NCBI GenBank assembly: GCA_947085815.1
Contig: CAMTXU010000003.1
Coordinates: 1-64,000 of the forward strand
DNA: 64,000 nt
Direction: 5' to 3'
Source of the DNA: Fen-1258 sp947085815
Lineage (GTDB): Bacteria > Bacteroidota > Ignavibacteria > Ignavibacteriales > Melioribacteraceae
The translations under genes were made by a program, and so were the position numbers. The notes beneath the pieces are model-generated. The model saw nothing but the letters and a program-made list of their open reading frames with translations. It was not told the DNA's origin and searched no databases. Of this stretch, positions 53,751 through 63,352 are shown one piece after another (position 1 is the first letter of the stretch; every line of letters begins with the position of its first letter).

Positions 53751-54845
53751 TTGAACGAAAAGAGAGTTATAATGGCAATGAGCGGAGGAGTTGATTCATC
53801 CGTAGCTGCTGTATTGCTGCAGAAGCAAGGGTACGAAGTAATAGGTGTGACGATGAAAACATGGGGTTTCATGGAAGTAGGCGGGGCGCCTAAACATGAA
53901 TCGGGTTGTTGTTCACTTGATGCTATTTTTGATGCGAAGAATGTCGCAAATTCGTTTGGTATACCACATTATACCGTTGACTTCACAAAAGCATTTGAAA
54001 AAGCCGTTATCGATAATTTTGTTGATGAGTACATCAATGGTAGAACTCCTAACCCATGTGTTGTATGCAATCGCAAGATTAAATGGGAGGAGCTGCTTAA
54101 AAAAGCTGACACGCTCGATGCACAATTTGTTGCCACCGGTCATTATGCTCTCGTGGAGCATAATTCTATTCTGAATCGCTATTCGTTAAAAAATTCTTTC
54201 GATCAAAGAAAAGATCAATCATATGCCTTATGGGGATTAACACAAGAAAGTTTGAGTAGAACTCTCTTTCCTGTAGGTGGATATACAAAAGATGAGGTTC
54301 GCAAGCTTGCTCTTGATTTAGGATTAAAAACAGCTAACAAACCGGATAGCCAGGAAATTTGTTTTGTAGCGGATGATAATTACGAAAGGTTCTTAAGGGA
54401 AAGAGCTCCGGAAGTGGTTGAAAAAATTCAAGGAGGAGATCTGGTATATCATGGTTCGAAAGTGGGGCAGCACCGCGGTATTCCGTTTTATACCGTTGGG
54501 CAGCGAAAGGGACTGGGTGTTACACTTGGGAAAGCTGTTTATGTAAAAAGTATTGATCAAAAAAATAATGTTGTTGAAATTGGAGACAAAGAAGAGTTGC
54601 TTGAAAACATCTGCGTTGCAAATGAGATCAACTATGTTAGTAAATCTTTGTTGAAAATAGGGGAAATCATATTTGGAAAGATCCGCTATAATGATAAAGC
54701 ATCCGCGGCAGAAGTGATTGAGGCAAATGAAAATCTCATAAAGATTAGATTTAGCGAACCCAAGAACGCCATTACACCAGGTCAGTCTCTTGTCTTATAT
54801 GATGAACAGGGTTACGTCCTCGCCGGCGGCATAATTCAGAAATAA
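53751..54845 (+). CDS. mnmA: tRNA-specific 2-thiouridylase MnmA
   Basis: 364 residues. The PP-loop ATP site is AMSGGVDSSVAAVLL, the first catalytic cysteine lies in NPCVVCNRKIKW, and the second in EICFVADDNYERF. GQRKGLGVTLG and the C-terminal beta-barrel complete the family pattern. It puts the 2-thio group on U34 of Lys, Glu and Gln tRNAs using sulfur from an IscS-type relay. The start is TTG 53751 with GAAAGGG at 53739-53745; ATG 53772 is an alternative that would begin directly at the PP-loop. Confidence 0.95.
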   Translation: MNEKRVIMAMSGGVDSSVAAVLLQKQGYEVIGVTMKTWGFMEVGGAPKHESGCCSLDAIFDAKNVANSFGIPHYTVDFTKAFEKAVIDNFVDEYINGRTPNPCVVCNRKIKWEELLKKADTLDAQFVATGHYALVEHNSILNRYSLKNSFDQRKDQSYALWGLTQESLSRTLFPVGGYTKDEVRKLALDLGLKTANKPDSQEICFVADDNYERFLRERAPEVVEKIQGGDLVYHGSKVGQHRGIPFYTVGQRKGLGVTLGKAVYVKSIDQKNNVVEIGDKEELLENICVANEINYVSKSLLKIGEIIFGKIRYNDKASAAEVIEANENLIKIRFSEPKNAITPGQSLVLYDEQGYVLAGGIIQK

Positions 54846-54983
54846 AAGAATTGGACTTTCATCATTGTAACCAATTTGCGATATTTGCGCGGGTAAAAGA
54901 ATGAATTAATACACCAATTTCGATAATAGTGGAAACACTTACGGAGGCAAGTCTTCGAACAGAAATTTGGAACAAATGGGTCA

Positions 54984-55487
54984 CTAAACGCAAGAGTACT
55001 ACTTCTTAATCAGAGTTACGAACCCCTCACAATCTGCAACGTAAAAAAAGCGGTTATACTTATTATTCTTGGAAAAGCAGAACTTGTTGTTAACAACGAT
55101 CGAAAAGAGATTCATTCGGTATCGAGATCATTCCCCTGGCCGAGTGTAGTTCGCCTCAATGATTACATAAAAGTTCCTTATAAGAAAATTATTCTTACAA
55201 GGAGAAATATTTTAAAAAGAGACGGACATAAGTGCGGATATTGCGGGCGTGCAGATTTACCCTTAACGATTGATCATGTAATTCCAAAATCGAAGGGGGG
55301 AGATGACTGCTGGGAAAATCTAGTGGCTGCTTGTCTTCCTTGTAATAATCGCAAAGGAAATAGAAGCCCTGAAGAATCAAAACTGAAATTGAAGATCAAA
55401 CCTTATGCACCCAGTCATATTATGTTCATCAAAAATAGCGCTGGTCGTTTAGATGAGAGTTGGAAACAGTATTTATTCCAATCGTAA
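54984..55487 (+). CDS. HNH endonuclease gene lacking a standard start codon
   Basis: A frame open from about 54930 to TAA 55485-55487 encodes a clear HNH protein: NARVLLLNQSYEPLTICNVKK, FPWPSVVRLNDYI, a zinc knuckle CGYCGR and the HNH core TIDHVIPKSKGG, ENLVAACLPCNNRK. Homologues start just where CTA (54984-54986) stands here, so ATG may have mutated. No ATG, GTG or TTG occurs in frame upstream before the stop. A one-base shift would join it to the TTG at 54968. The rest shows no decay, so non-standard initiation, recent start loss or a sequence error are all possible. About 167 codons. Confidence 0.75.
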   Translation, partial: LNARVLLLNQSYEPLTICNVKKAVILIILGKAELVVNNDRKEIHSVSRSFPWPSVVRLNDYIKVPYKKIILTRRNILKRDGHKCGYCGRADLPLTIDHVIPKSKGGDDCWENLVAACLPCNNRKGNRSPEESKLKLKIKPYAPSHIMFIKNSAGRLDESWKQYLFQS

Positions 55488-55549
55488 TCTCAATTAATTT
55501 TTCATTATTTTTGCACATCGTAATTAGTACTCAATAAAATTCTAGGACT

Positions 55550-56536
55550 ATGGTTAAGAAAAGAATACTCAGCGGTATGCGTCCTACAGGTAAATTGCAT
55601 TTAGGCAATTACGTTGGCGCTCTCGAAAATTGGATCAAGTTACAAGACGAGTATCAGAATTATCACCTTGTAGCGGATTACCATGTATTGACAACAGATT
55701 TGTCAACTGAGGAGGTTTATTCTAACACAATTGAAATGGTAATAGACTGGTTAGCCGCTGGGTTGGACCCGGAAAAATCTCCCATATTCCGCCAATCTCA
55801 AATAAAAGAGCATACAGAACTTTTCTTAATTTTTTCGATGCTGATTACGAAGGCGCGTTTAGAGCGTAATCCTACATTAAAAGAGCAGGTGAGAGATCTG
55901 AATATCGAAAATATGATTTATGGGCATCTCGGTTATCCAGTTTTGCAAGCTGCCGATATTTTGTTGTATAAGGGAGAAGTTGTTCCCGTAGGTGAAGATC
56001 AGCTGCCTCATATCGAAATTACAAGGGAGATTGCTAGGAAATTTAATACTCTGTATTCTCCAGATGATCCGGTATTTCCCGAACCTCAAGGTAAAATTAC
56101 TAATTTTGCCCGGTTGCCCGGGCTTGACGGACAGCGAATGAGTAAATCCGTCGGCAATACAATTCTTCTTGCGGATGAACCTGATATAGTCACACAAAAA
56201 CTGCGTAAAGCAGTTACAGATCCTCAGAAATTAAGAAAAAATGATCCCGGCAGACCCGAAGTCTGTCTTATCTTTACTTATCATAAAAAATTTACTCCGA
56301 ATGAAATACCTGAAATTGAGACAAATTGCAGAAGCGGTGCTCTTGGATGTGTGGATTGTAAAATGAATTGCGCGTCTAAAATTAACTTAATACTTGCCCC
56401 TATCCTTGAAAAGAGAAAAACTTTCTCGGATGATTTGGATAGAGTGAAAGAAATTTTACACGATGGTGAAGAAAAGGCGCATATCGTTGCTAAAGAAACG
56501 ATGGACCAGGTTCATCAAAAAATGTTAATGGGTTGA
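55550..56536 (+). CDS. trpS: Tryptophanyl-tRNA synthetase
   Basis: 328 residues, standard for the bacterial class I enzyme. Signature sequences: SGMRPTGKLHLGNYVGAL (HIGH-type HLGN), QAADILLYKGEVVPVGEDQ for Trp binding, and RMSKS (KMSKS-type). It charges tRNA-Trp. A Cys cluster near 270-282 (CRSGALGCVDCKMNC) could bind metal, as in some TrpRS with Fe-S or zinc sites. ATG 55550 follows TCTAGGA. It heads a run of closely spaced genes through the window end. Confidence 0.95.
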   Translation: MVKKRILSGMRPTGKLHLGNYVGALENWIKLQDEYQNYHLVADYHVLTTDLSTEEVYSNTIEMVIDWLAAGLDPEKSPIFRQSQIKEHTELFLIFSMLITKARLERNPTLKEQVRDLNIENMIYGHLGYPVLQAADILLYKGEVVPVGEDQLPHIEITREIARKFNTLYSPDDPVFPEPQGKITNFARLPGLDGQRMSKSVGNTILLADEPDIVTQKLRKAVTDPQKLRKNDPGRPEVCLIFTYHKKFTPNEIPEIETNCRSGALGCVDCKMNCASKINLILAPILEKRKTFSDDLDRVKEILHDGEEKAHIVAKETMDQVHQKMLMG

Positions 56537-56537
56537 T

Positions 56538-57257
56538 GTGTATAAGATAAGACTACATGAATTCGAAGGACCACTCGATCTTCTACTTTTTTTCTTAAAA
56601 AGAGATGAACTGGATATTTACGATATTCCAATCTCCAAAATCACTAAAGAATTTATGGATTATCTGCACCTTCTTGAAAAGTTAGATCTTGAGGTTGCCG
56701 GAGATTTTATCTTGATGGCTGCAACTCTTATGCAGATAAAAGTAAAGATGTTGCTTCCAAAAGAAATTGATGAAAAAGGAGAAGAGATAGATCCACGGGC
56801 AGGTCTTGTAAAAGCTCTTATCGAATATAAGAGATATAAAGAGATGTCTGAAGAGATGAGTTTTATGGAATCGAGCATGCGGAAACATAATTACCGCGTG
56901 AATTTTGACGAGGATTCCAAACAAGCTCCGAATGATTACGAAGTGCTGTTAAAAAACATTACCATTTATGATCTCATTAAAGCATTTAAAAATGCTCTGT
57001 TGGATCGTCCTGCCGAGCCGGTGCATCAAATTAAAAAATGGAATGTATCAATCGATGATCAAATAAATTTTATTAATAGTAAAATCAAAGATAATAAGAG
57101 CGTTAGTTTTCTTGATCTGATGATTGAGATGCGCGAGAAGATCCGGATAGTTGTTACATTTATTGCCATGCTTGAAATGGTGAAAGCCGGGACAATCGGA
57201 TTAAGAGAGTCAATAAATCTAAACGACTTTATAATCTATGGAATAGCAAATGGATAA
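56538..57257 (+). CDS. scpA: Segregation and condensation protein A
   Basis: 239 residues. The kleisin subunit of the bacterial SMC complex, with N-terminal YKIRLHEFEGPLDLLLFFLKRDELDIYDIPI (cut here for length: residues about 2-33), ATLMQIKVKMLLP, and a winged-helix C-terminus (VTFIAMLEMVKAGTI). It bridges SMC heads and binds ScpB for chromosome compaction. GTG 56538 begins 1 nt after trpS, and the end overlaps scpB by 8 nt. Confidence 0.92.
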   Translation: MYKIRLHEFEGPLDLLLFFLKRDELDIYDIPISKITKEFMDYLHLLEKLDLEVAGDFILMAATLMQIKVKMLLPKEIDEKGEEIDPRAGLVKALIEYKRYKEMSEEMSFMESSMRKHNYRVNFDEDSKQAPNDYEVLLKNITIYDLIKAFKNALLDRPAEPVHQIKKWNVSIDDQINFINSKIKDNKSVSFLDLMIEMREKIRIVVTFIAMLEMVKAGTIGLRESINLNDFIIYGIANG

Positions 57258-57942
57258 TATTTATAATTCAGTGATCGAGGCTTTAATTTTTGCTTCGGAC
57301 GATCCCATCGCACCGGCAGAGATCATTACAGCTATAAAAGCCCTCGATGGTTTGGATACCGAGATAACGGATGATGAAGTTGAGAATGCCGTTAATGAAT
57401 TGAACGTTAAATATGAACAGAATGGACATGCGTTTACAATTTTGAAGATAGCCCATGGATTCATTCACGCCACAAAACATGACCACGCAAAATATGTTGG
57501 TTACCTTTCTTCCGAAAAAACAAGAAGACGGTTGAGCCAGGCGGCACTTGAAACATTGGCTATTATTGCTTACAAACAACCGATTACCAAACCGGAACTT
57601 GAGTCAATACGCGGTGTAAATTCCGATTATACATTGAACACGTTGCTCGAAAAAAATCTTATTACTATTAGCGGTCGGGCTGAAACTGTTGGGCGTCCGT
57701 TGCTATATGTTACCACCGATGAGTTTTTAAAATACTTTGGGTTGCGTGTCATCGGAGATCTTCCAAAACCGCGAGAGATTGAAGAGATAATGAAGGATGA
57801 AGATTTTCTTGAACAGAAGCGACGAATAATGATGAGCGGTATAGAAGAGAAAGCCGAGGAAGAAGAGATACAATCTGAGCATGAACTAATTAATGAATTA
57901 GAACCTGAAGATGAGATAGAAAATGAAAACACGGTTGAATAG
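57250..57942 (+). CDS. scpB: Segregation and condensation protein B
   Basis: 230 residues with two winged-helix domains (about 5-85 and 90-170; EALIFASDDPIAPAEI, LSQAALETLAIIAYKQPIT, ELESIRGVNSDYTLNTLLEKNLI). A long acidic tail is rich in Glu (about 185-230). ScpB dimers regulate the SMC-ScpA ring. It overlaps scpA by 8 nt and the pseudouridine synthase by 20 nt, so the three are translated together. Confidence 0.92.
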   Translation: MDNIYNSVIEALIFASDDPIAPAEIITAIKALDGLDTEITDDEVENAVNELNVKYEQNGHAFTILKIAHGFIHATKHDHAKYVGYLSSEKTRRRLSQAALETLAIIAYKQPITKPELESIRGVNSDYTLNTLLEKNLITISGRAETVGRPLLYVTTDEFLKYFGLRVIGDLPKPREIEEIMKDEDFLEQKRRIMMSGIEEKAEEEEIQSEHELINELEPEDEIENENTVE

Positions 57943-58636
57943 ATATCTCTCCGAGTGCGGTATTGCTTCCCGTAGAAAATCTGAAGAGTTCATAAGGGAC
58001 GGCAGAATTGATATCAACGGAAAAACAGTTATCGATCTTGCTTTTACTGTTGACCCGGAAAAAGATATTATTCAACTGGACGGCGAAAGAATTAAACCAG
58101 AGAAAAAAGTTTATTTCTTGCTCAATAAACCGAAAGGATATATTACATCCACCGATGATGAAAAAGGAAGAAAAACTGTTCTTGATTTGATTGAAACAAA
58201 ACAGAAAATATTTCCTGTTGGCAGATTGGATTACGATACCACAGGAGTTTTGCTTTTAACCAATGACGGTGATTTTACAAATTACTTAACACATCCGGCA
58301 AATAAAATACCGCGTGAATATAAAGTTGAACTTCACAAAGATCTTGAGGAGGAAGACCGTCTGAAATTAATAAAAGGCATCTTACTCGATAAGAGAAAAA
58401 GCCGTTTCATCGAAGTGAAATATACAGGCAAAGGTGTGCGCGATAAAGTACTTGTGACTGCAATCGAGGGAAGAAATCATTTTGTGAAGAATATGTTTGC
58501 AGCGTTAGGATATTTTGTTGACCGTTTAGAGAGAACCAATTATGGCGGCTTTGAAGTCAAAGGAATTCCTATCGGCAGCTATAGAATGCTATCATATCGA
58601 GAGATAGAGAAATTATATGAAACATACGGTAAATAA
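57923..58636 (+). CDS. rluB: Ribosomal large subunit pseudouridine synthase (RluB/RsuA family)
   Basis: 237 residues. N-terminal S4 RNA-binding domain (about 3-60; RLNRYLSECGIASRRKSEEF) and catalytic domain with GRLDYDTTGVLLLTNDG, whose Asp attacks the uridine. ALGYFVDRLERTNYG lies near the C-terminus. It isomerises uridine to pseudouridine in rRNA. The scpA-scpB-rluB order is widely conserved. RsuA-type targets in 16S rRNA cannot be excluded, so the symbol is the best guess. Confidence 0.88.
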   Translation: MKTRLNRYLSECGIASRRKSEEFIRDGRIDINGKTVIDLAFTVDPEKDIIQLDGERIKPEKKVYFLLNKPKGYITSTDDEKGRKTVLDLIETKQKIFPVGRLDYDTTGVLLLTNDGDFTNYLTHPANKIPREYKVELHKDLEEEDRLKLIKGILLDKRKSRFIEVKYTGKGVRDKVLVTAIEGRNHFVKNMFAALGYFVDRLERTNYGGFEVKGIPIGSYRMLSYREIEKLYETYGK

Positions 58637-60125
58637 TCTATTTCTTATTCTTCTGGTATTCGCGTCATTTTCTTTCGCGCAGCAAAAAGATACTTTAAGC
58701 GAAAAGAAGAGCACAGCAAATTTCAATCCGCTCTTCGAACTTCGCGATCAACTTGATGATTATTTCAACGATCCAAATTTCAGCAATGCAATTTGGGGAG
58801 TGTTAGTAAAATCATTAAAAACCGGTGAAATAATTTACAAGAGAAATGCCGACAAATTATTTATACCCGCATCGAACATGAAATTATTTACCGGTGCAGC
58901 TGCGCTTCTGCTGCTAGGACCGGATTTTGTTTATGATACAAACTTTTATGTGAACGGCGATCTTGAAAAAGGAGTATTGAAAGGGGATCTAATAATTCAA
59001 GGCTCCGGTGATCCAACAATTTCAAACAGATTTTATGAGGGCAATAAAACCAAACTTTTTGAAGATTGGGCGGATACTCTTAAAGCAAAGGGAATTTGGG
59101 TAATCAAAGGAAATATCTACGGTGATGATTCTTCCTTTGATAATGTAGGACTGGGTAAAGGATGGGCACTGGATTATGAGTCAAGCTGGTTTGCGGCTCC
59201 TTCCGGGGCTTTATGTTTTAATGACAACACCGTCGAAATTAAAATTGAACCGAACGAAGTAAATTTTCCTGCAAGAGTTAGTTCAATACCTTACACCAAA
59301 TATACCTCGTTAGTTTCTAAAGTTATTACTTCGGAGGAGAATACTGAGTCGTCAGTATCTGTAGTGAGACAGAGGGGAACAAATCTTATACTTGTCACAG
59401 GGATGATCGCTAAAGATTCTAAACCGATTATAGAACATGTTTCTATATCTGACCCGACAATGTTTTTTCTAACGGTACTTAAAGAAGTCTTTGAGCGGAA
59501 GGGAATTGTTATTCAAGGTCGCATCGGAAATATGAACAGCGCAGAAAATAATTTTCTTCCGGATGATATAACACCTCTCTACACACACAGATCTGTTCAA
59601 TTAAAAAAAATTATAAAAGAGTTGAATAAGAACAGTAACAATTTTTACGCGGAACAATTACTGAAAACAATTGGATTAGAAATATTCAATTATGGAACCG
59701 CCGAGAACGGTGTTAAAGCGTGCAAAGAAATATTCAACTCGATGGGCATTAATCACGAGAATATGGTAATGGCTGATGGCTCCGGATTATCGCGGCTTGA
59801 TCTGGTTACACCAAAACAAATTGTAAATCTTTTATCTTTCATGTATAAGAATGATGAATTCTCGAAGTTTTATGAATCATTGCCAATTGCGGGTATTGAC
59901 GGAACGTTGATCAGCCGGATGAAGAAAACCGCAGCAGAAAATAATGTTCGCGCAAAAGCAGGTTACAATAATAATGTCTCTTCATTGTCAGGTTACCTTA
60001 AAACTCTCGCCAGCGAGCAGTTGGTATTCTCTATTATTGTAAATAATTACTTAACAACACCGGCTCTTGCTAATTATATCCAGGATAATGTTTGCAATCG
60101 TCTTATTAATTTTATTAGAAATTAA
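58617..60125 (+). CDS. dacB: D-alanyl-D-alanine carboxypeptidase/endopeptidase (PBP4 type, S13)
   Basis: 502 residues with a signal peptide (about 1-21, SFSFAQ). S13 active-site motifs: SxxK at PASNMK (S86, K89), SxN at NSNNFYAEQLLK, and KTG-type KAGYNNNVSSLSGY. It trims or cuts peptidoglycan cross-links in the periplasm. ATG 58617 overlaps rluB by 20 nt, an unexpected partner functionally but typical of this compressed operon. Confidence 0.9.
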   Translation: MKHTVNNLFLILLVFASFSFAQQKDTLSEKKSTANFNPLFELRDQLDDYFNDPNFSNAIWGVLVKSLKTGEIIYKRNADKLFIPASNMKLFTGAAALLLLGPDFVYDTNFYVNGDLEKGVLKGDLIIQGSGDPTISNRFYEGNKTKLFEDWADTLKAKGIWVIKGNIYGDDSSFDNVGLGKGWALDYESSWFAAPSGALCFNDNTVEIKIEPNEVNFPARVSSIPYTKYTSLVSKVITSEENTESSVSVVRQRGTNLILVTGMIAKDSKPIIEHVSISDPTMFFLTVLKEVFERKGIVIQGRIGNMNSAENNFLPDDITPLYTHRSVQLKKIIKELNKNSNNFYAEQLLKTIGLEIFNYGTAENGVKACKEIFNSMGINHENMVMADGSGLSRLDLVTPKQIVNLLSFMYKNDEFSKFYESLPIAGIDGTLISRMKKTAAENNVRAKAGYNNNVSSLSGYLKTLASEQLVFSIIVNNYLTTPALANYIQDNVCNRLINFIRN

Positions 60126-60157
60126 CCGTCTCTTAAAGAGATAAATTTGGAGGAATT

Positions 60158-61699
60158 TTGGGAAACTCAAATCAGACCCAGCCAGTAGAGGGCGGGCATG
60201 AACAAGACTTAAATTTACTAATGCAACATCGTCATGCTGAGCTGAATGAACTAATAGCTAAAGGAATTCAACCCTTCGCATATAATTTCGATATTGATAA
60301 TTACTCCAAGACTATAAAGAATAATTTCGAGCAATTTGAAAATAAAGATGTAAAGATTGCCGGAAGAATAATGGCTATTAGAAGAATGGGTAAAGCAAGT
60401 TTTGCCCATATTCAGGATAATGAAGGAAGGATTCAGATCTATTTGAAGAAAGATGATATAGGTGACAATTACGATCTCTTCAAACTACTCGATATTGGCG
60501 ATATAGTTGGAGTGGAAGGATTTGTATTCAAGACCAAAACCGGTGAAATTTCGGTTCATGGAAAATCACTGACTGTTCTTTCAAAATCTATGCGTCCGAT
60601 TCCAATTCCAAAAGAGTCTCTTGATGAACTGGGTAACAAAGTGATTCATGATCAGTTTGCTGACAAAGAATTGCGATACCGTCAACGCTATTTAGATCTA
60701 ATCTTAAATTCTGATGTCAAAGAAGTTTTCAGAACAAGATCGAAAGTTGTTACGGAGATTCGAAAATATTTAGATGATAACGGATTATTGGAAGTTGAAA
60801 CTCCAATTCTTCAACCTCTTTATGGCGGTGCAACCGCACGTCCTTTTGTAACGCATCACAACGCATTGGATATTGATCTTTATTTAAGAATCGCAGACGA
60901 ACTTTATCTCAAACGTTTGATAGTTGGAGGCTTCGATGGTGTATATGAAATTTCAAAGGATTTCCGGAATGAAGGAATGGATAAAACACATAATCCGGAA
61001 TTCACAATGCTCGAATTGTATGTAGCCTATAAAGATTATTTCTGGATGATGGATTTTTTTGAGAATATGGTTGCCAATCTCTGTAAAAACGTTTTTGGGA
61101 AAACCGAATTCGAAATTGAAGGAACAAAAATTAATTTCAATCCGCCGTGGAAGAGAATCTCTATGGTAGATGAGTTAAAAAATATAGTTGGAATTGATGT
61201 GCTTGCAGCATCAAACCAGGAGTTGATAAAAATCCTGAAAACCAAAAATGTTGAAATGGAAGGGGGAGAGAGCAAAGGAAAATTGATCGACCTTCTGTTC
61301 GAAGTGACTGTTCAGGGTGATCTAATACAGCCAACATTTGTAACAGATTATCCCGTAGAATTATCGCCCCTTGCAAAGAAGCACAGAATTAGAGAGGGTC
61401 TAGTTGAACGCTTTGAAGGATTTGTTCTTGGAAGAGAAATTTGTAACGCCTTTAGTGAATTGAACGATCCGATTGATCAGCGCAGCCGTTTCGAAGATCA
61501 AGCAAAAATGAAAGAAGAAGGAGATGAAGAGGCTCATCAAATTGATGAAGATTTTGTTAGAGCATTAGAATATGGCATGCCGCCAACTGCCGGTTTGGGT
61601 GTCGGCATTGACAGATTGATTATGTTATTCACTAATCAGCCTTCTATTCGAGATGTAATTCTGTTTCCACAAATGCGTCCTCAAAAATTAGGACAGTAA
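60158..61699 (+). CDS. lysS: Lysyl-tRNA synthetase (class II)
   Basis: 513 residues. N-terminal OB-fold anticodon-binding domain (about 65-175; VKIAGRIMAIRRMGKASFAHIQD) and class II core with motif 1, motif 2 (FRNEGMDKTHNPEFTMLELY) and motif 3 (GLGVGIDRLIMLFTN). It charges tRNA-Lys. TTG 60158 is preceded by the strong ribosome-binding site GGAGGA. The stop overlaps the protease start by one base (TAATG). Confidence 0.95.
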   Translation: MGNSNQTQPVEGGHEQDLNLLMQHRHAELNELIAKGIQPFAYNFDIDNYSKTIKNNFEQFENKDVKIAGRIMAIRRMGKASFAHIQDNEGRIQIYLKKDDIGDNYDLFKLLDIGDIVGVEGFVFKTKTGEISVHGKSLTVLSKSMRPIPIPKESLDELGNKVIHDQFADKELRYRQRYLDLILNSDVKEVFRTRSKVVTEIRKYLDDNGLLEVETPILQPLYGGATARPFVTHHNALDIDLYLRIADELYLKRLIVGGFDGVYEISKDFRNEGMDKTHNPEFTMLELYVAYKDYFWMMDFFENMVANLCKNVFGKTEFEIEGTKINFNPPWKRISMVDELKNIVGIDVLAASNQELIKILKTKNVEMEGGESKGKLIDLLFEVTVQGDLIQPTFVTDYPVELSPLAKKHRIREGLVERFEGFVLGREICNAFSELNDPIDQRSRFEDQAKMKEEGDEEAHQIDEDFVRALEYGMPPTAGLGVGIDRLIMLFTNQPSIRDVILFPQMRPQKLGQ

Positions 61700-63306
61700 T
61701 GAAAAACTTTTTGAAAAATCTTCCGTATCTAATGCTCGTTTTGATCATAGGAGTTTATCTGGGTATTCAACTGGATAACTATTTATCCTACTCCGGTAAC
61801 AAAGAACAAGTTGATAAATTCAGCGAAGTGCTTAACTATACCGAGAGTTTTTATGTTGACCCGGTCAACTCGGACAGGTTAGTGGAGAGCGCAATTAAGG
61901 GAATGTTCGGTGAACTTGATCCTCATACGGTTTATATCTCTAGAGAAGAACAAACAATTGAAGAAGAAACATTCCGCGGTAACTTTGATGGAATTGGAGT
62001 TGAGTTTCAAATTGTAAATGATACTATTACTGTGGTATCCCCAATTTCCGGCGGACCAAGTGAAGCAGTTGGTATTATGTCCGGTGATAGAATTATCAAG
62101 ATCGATGGAAAAAGTTGTATCGGCTGGAAAAATCAAGATGTAATAAAAAAGTTGCGCGGGAAAAAAGGTGTAGGCGTAGAGCTAACCATTTTTCGTCCAA
62201 CTTCAAAATTAACGGGTAACTATAAAGTTATTCGCGACAAAATTAATTTATTCTCTGTTGACGCATCATTCATGACGGATGATGTAACCGGATACATTAA
62301 CCTAACACGATTCTCCGAAACAACTACCTCCGAAATGGTGAAAGCTCTTCAAGATCTTTCTTCACGAGGAATGAAGAAATTAGTTCTAGATCTGCGAAAC
62401 AATCCCGGCGGGTACGAAGTTCAAGCGGCTAATGTTGCCGATCTATTTCTGGATGACAATAAATTGATCGTATCTAACAAAGGCAGATTTAATAAATTCG
62501 ACGAAGAATTCCGCGCGGATAAAGCTTATCCATTCGAAAAGATTCCGCTGATAATACTAGTTAACCGGGGTTCAGCCTCTGCAAGTGAAATTGTATCCGG
62601 CGCAATTCAGGATTGGGATAGAGGTTTAATAGTTGGAGAGACAACTTTTGGTAAAGGATTAGTTCAAAGACCTATCCAGCTTCAGGATGGATCTGCGGTT
62701 AGAATTACTATCGCAAAATATTACACTCCTTCCGGAAGACCAATACAAAGAGACTATAAAGACAAGACTAATTATTATAGAGAAGTGATGGCGCGGCAGG
62801 AAATAGACGGTGATAACGTTGAACATAAAACCGAACAGGATTCTACAAAAACTAAATTTAAGACTAAGAAAGGTCGGATTGTATATGGCGGCGGTGGAAT
62901 AACCCCCGACTATATTATTGAAGCGAGTTTAATTTCTGGTTATTCTGTAGAATTGAGAAGGAATAATGTTTACTATCAATTTGTTAGGAATTATCTGGAT
63001 AAGAATGGGAATCTGCTTCGGGGAAAATATCGAGATAATCTCGAAAAATTTGTTGAAGAATTTCAATTTAGAGATGAGCAGTTGCATGAATTTATAAAAT
63101 TTGCGGAATTTCTAAAAGTGAAATACGATGCAAAGGGATTCTTGACGGATAAAGAATTAATTCGTGTCAGCCTTAAGGCGTTTGTTGCACGAGATATTTT
63201 CAAAAACAGCGGATGGTATTTAACATTATTGAAATATGACCGACAATATAAAAAAGCCATCTCTCTTTTCGGAGAAGCTGAGAAACTTAACGGACTTTCA
63301 AAATAA
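61699..63306 (+). CDS. S41 C-terminal processing peptidase with PDZ domain
   Basis: 535 residues. N-terminal membrane anchor (about 5-25), a PDZ domain (about 85-170; FDGIGVEFQIVNDTITVVSPISGG region) and the S41 protease core. The catalytic serine lies in GSASASE (291-297) and the general-base lysine in TFGKGLVQRP. A C-terminal helical extension (about 400-535) is long for the family. Such CtpA-like enzymes trim protein C-termini in the periplasm. The stop lies 46 nt before the carbonic anhydrase-like start. Confidence 0.9.
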   Translation: MKNFLKNLPYLMLVLIIGVYLGIQLDNYLSYSGNKEQVDKFSEVLNYTESFYVDPVNSDRLVESAIKGMFGELDPHTVYISREEQTIEEETFRGNFDGIGVEFQIVNDTITVVSPISGGPSEAVGIMSGDRIIKIDGKSCIGWKNQDVIKKLRGKKGVGVELTIFRPTSKLTGNYKVIRDKINLFSVDASFMTDDVTGYINLTRFSETTTSEMVKALQDLSSRGMKKLVLDLRNNPGGYEVQAANVADLFLDDNKLIVSNKGRFNKFDEEFRADKAYPFEKIPLIILVNRGSASASEIVSGAIQDWDRGLIVGETTFGKGLVQRPIQLQDGSAVRITIAKYYTPSGRPIQRDYKDKTNYYREVMARQEIDGDNVEHKTEQDSTKTKFKTKKGRIVYGGGGITPDYIIEASLISGYSVELRRNNVYYQFVRNYLDKNGNLLRGKYRDNLEKFVEEFQFRDEQLHEFIKFAEFLKVKYDAKGFLTDKELIRVSLKAFVARDIFKNSGWYLTLLKYDRQYKKAISLFGEAEKLNGLSK

Positions 63307-63352
63307 GCTACACTATTTATTTAGTGTGTGGATAGATTCAAATAAAAAAATA

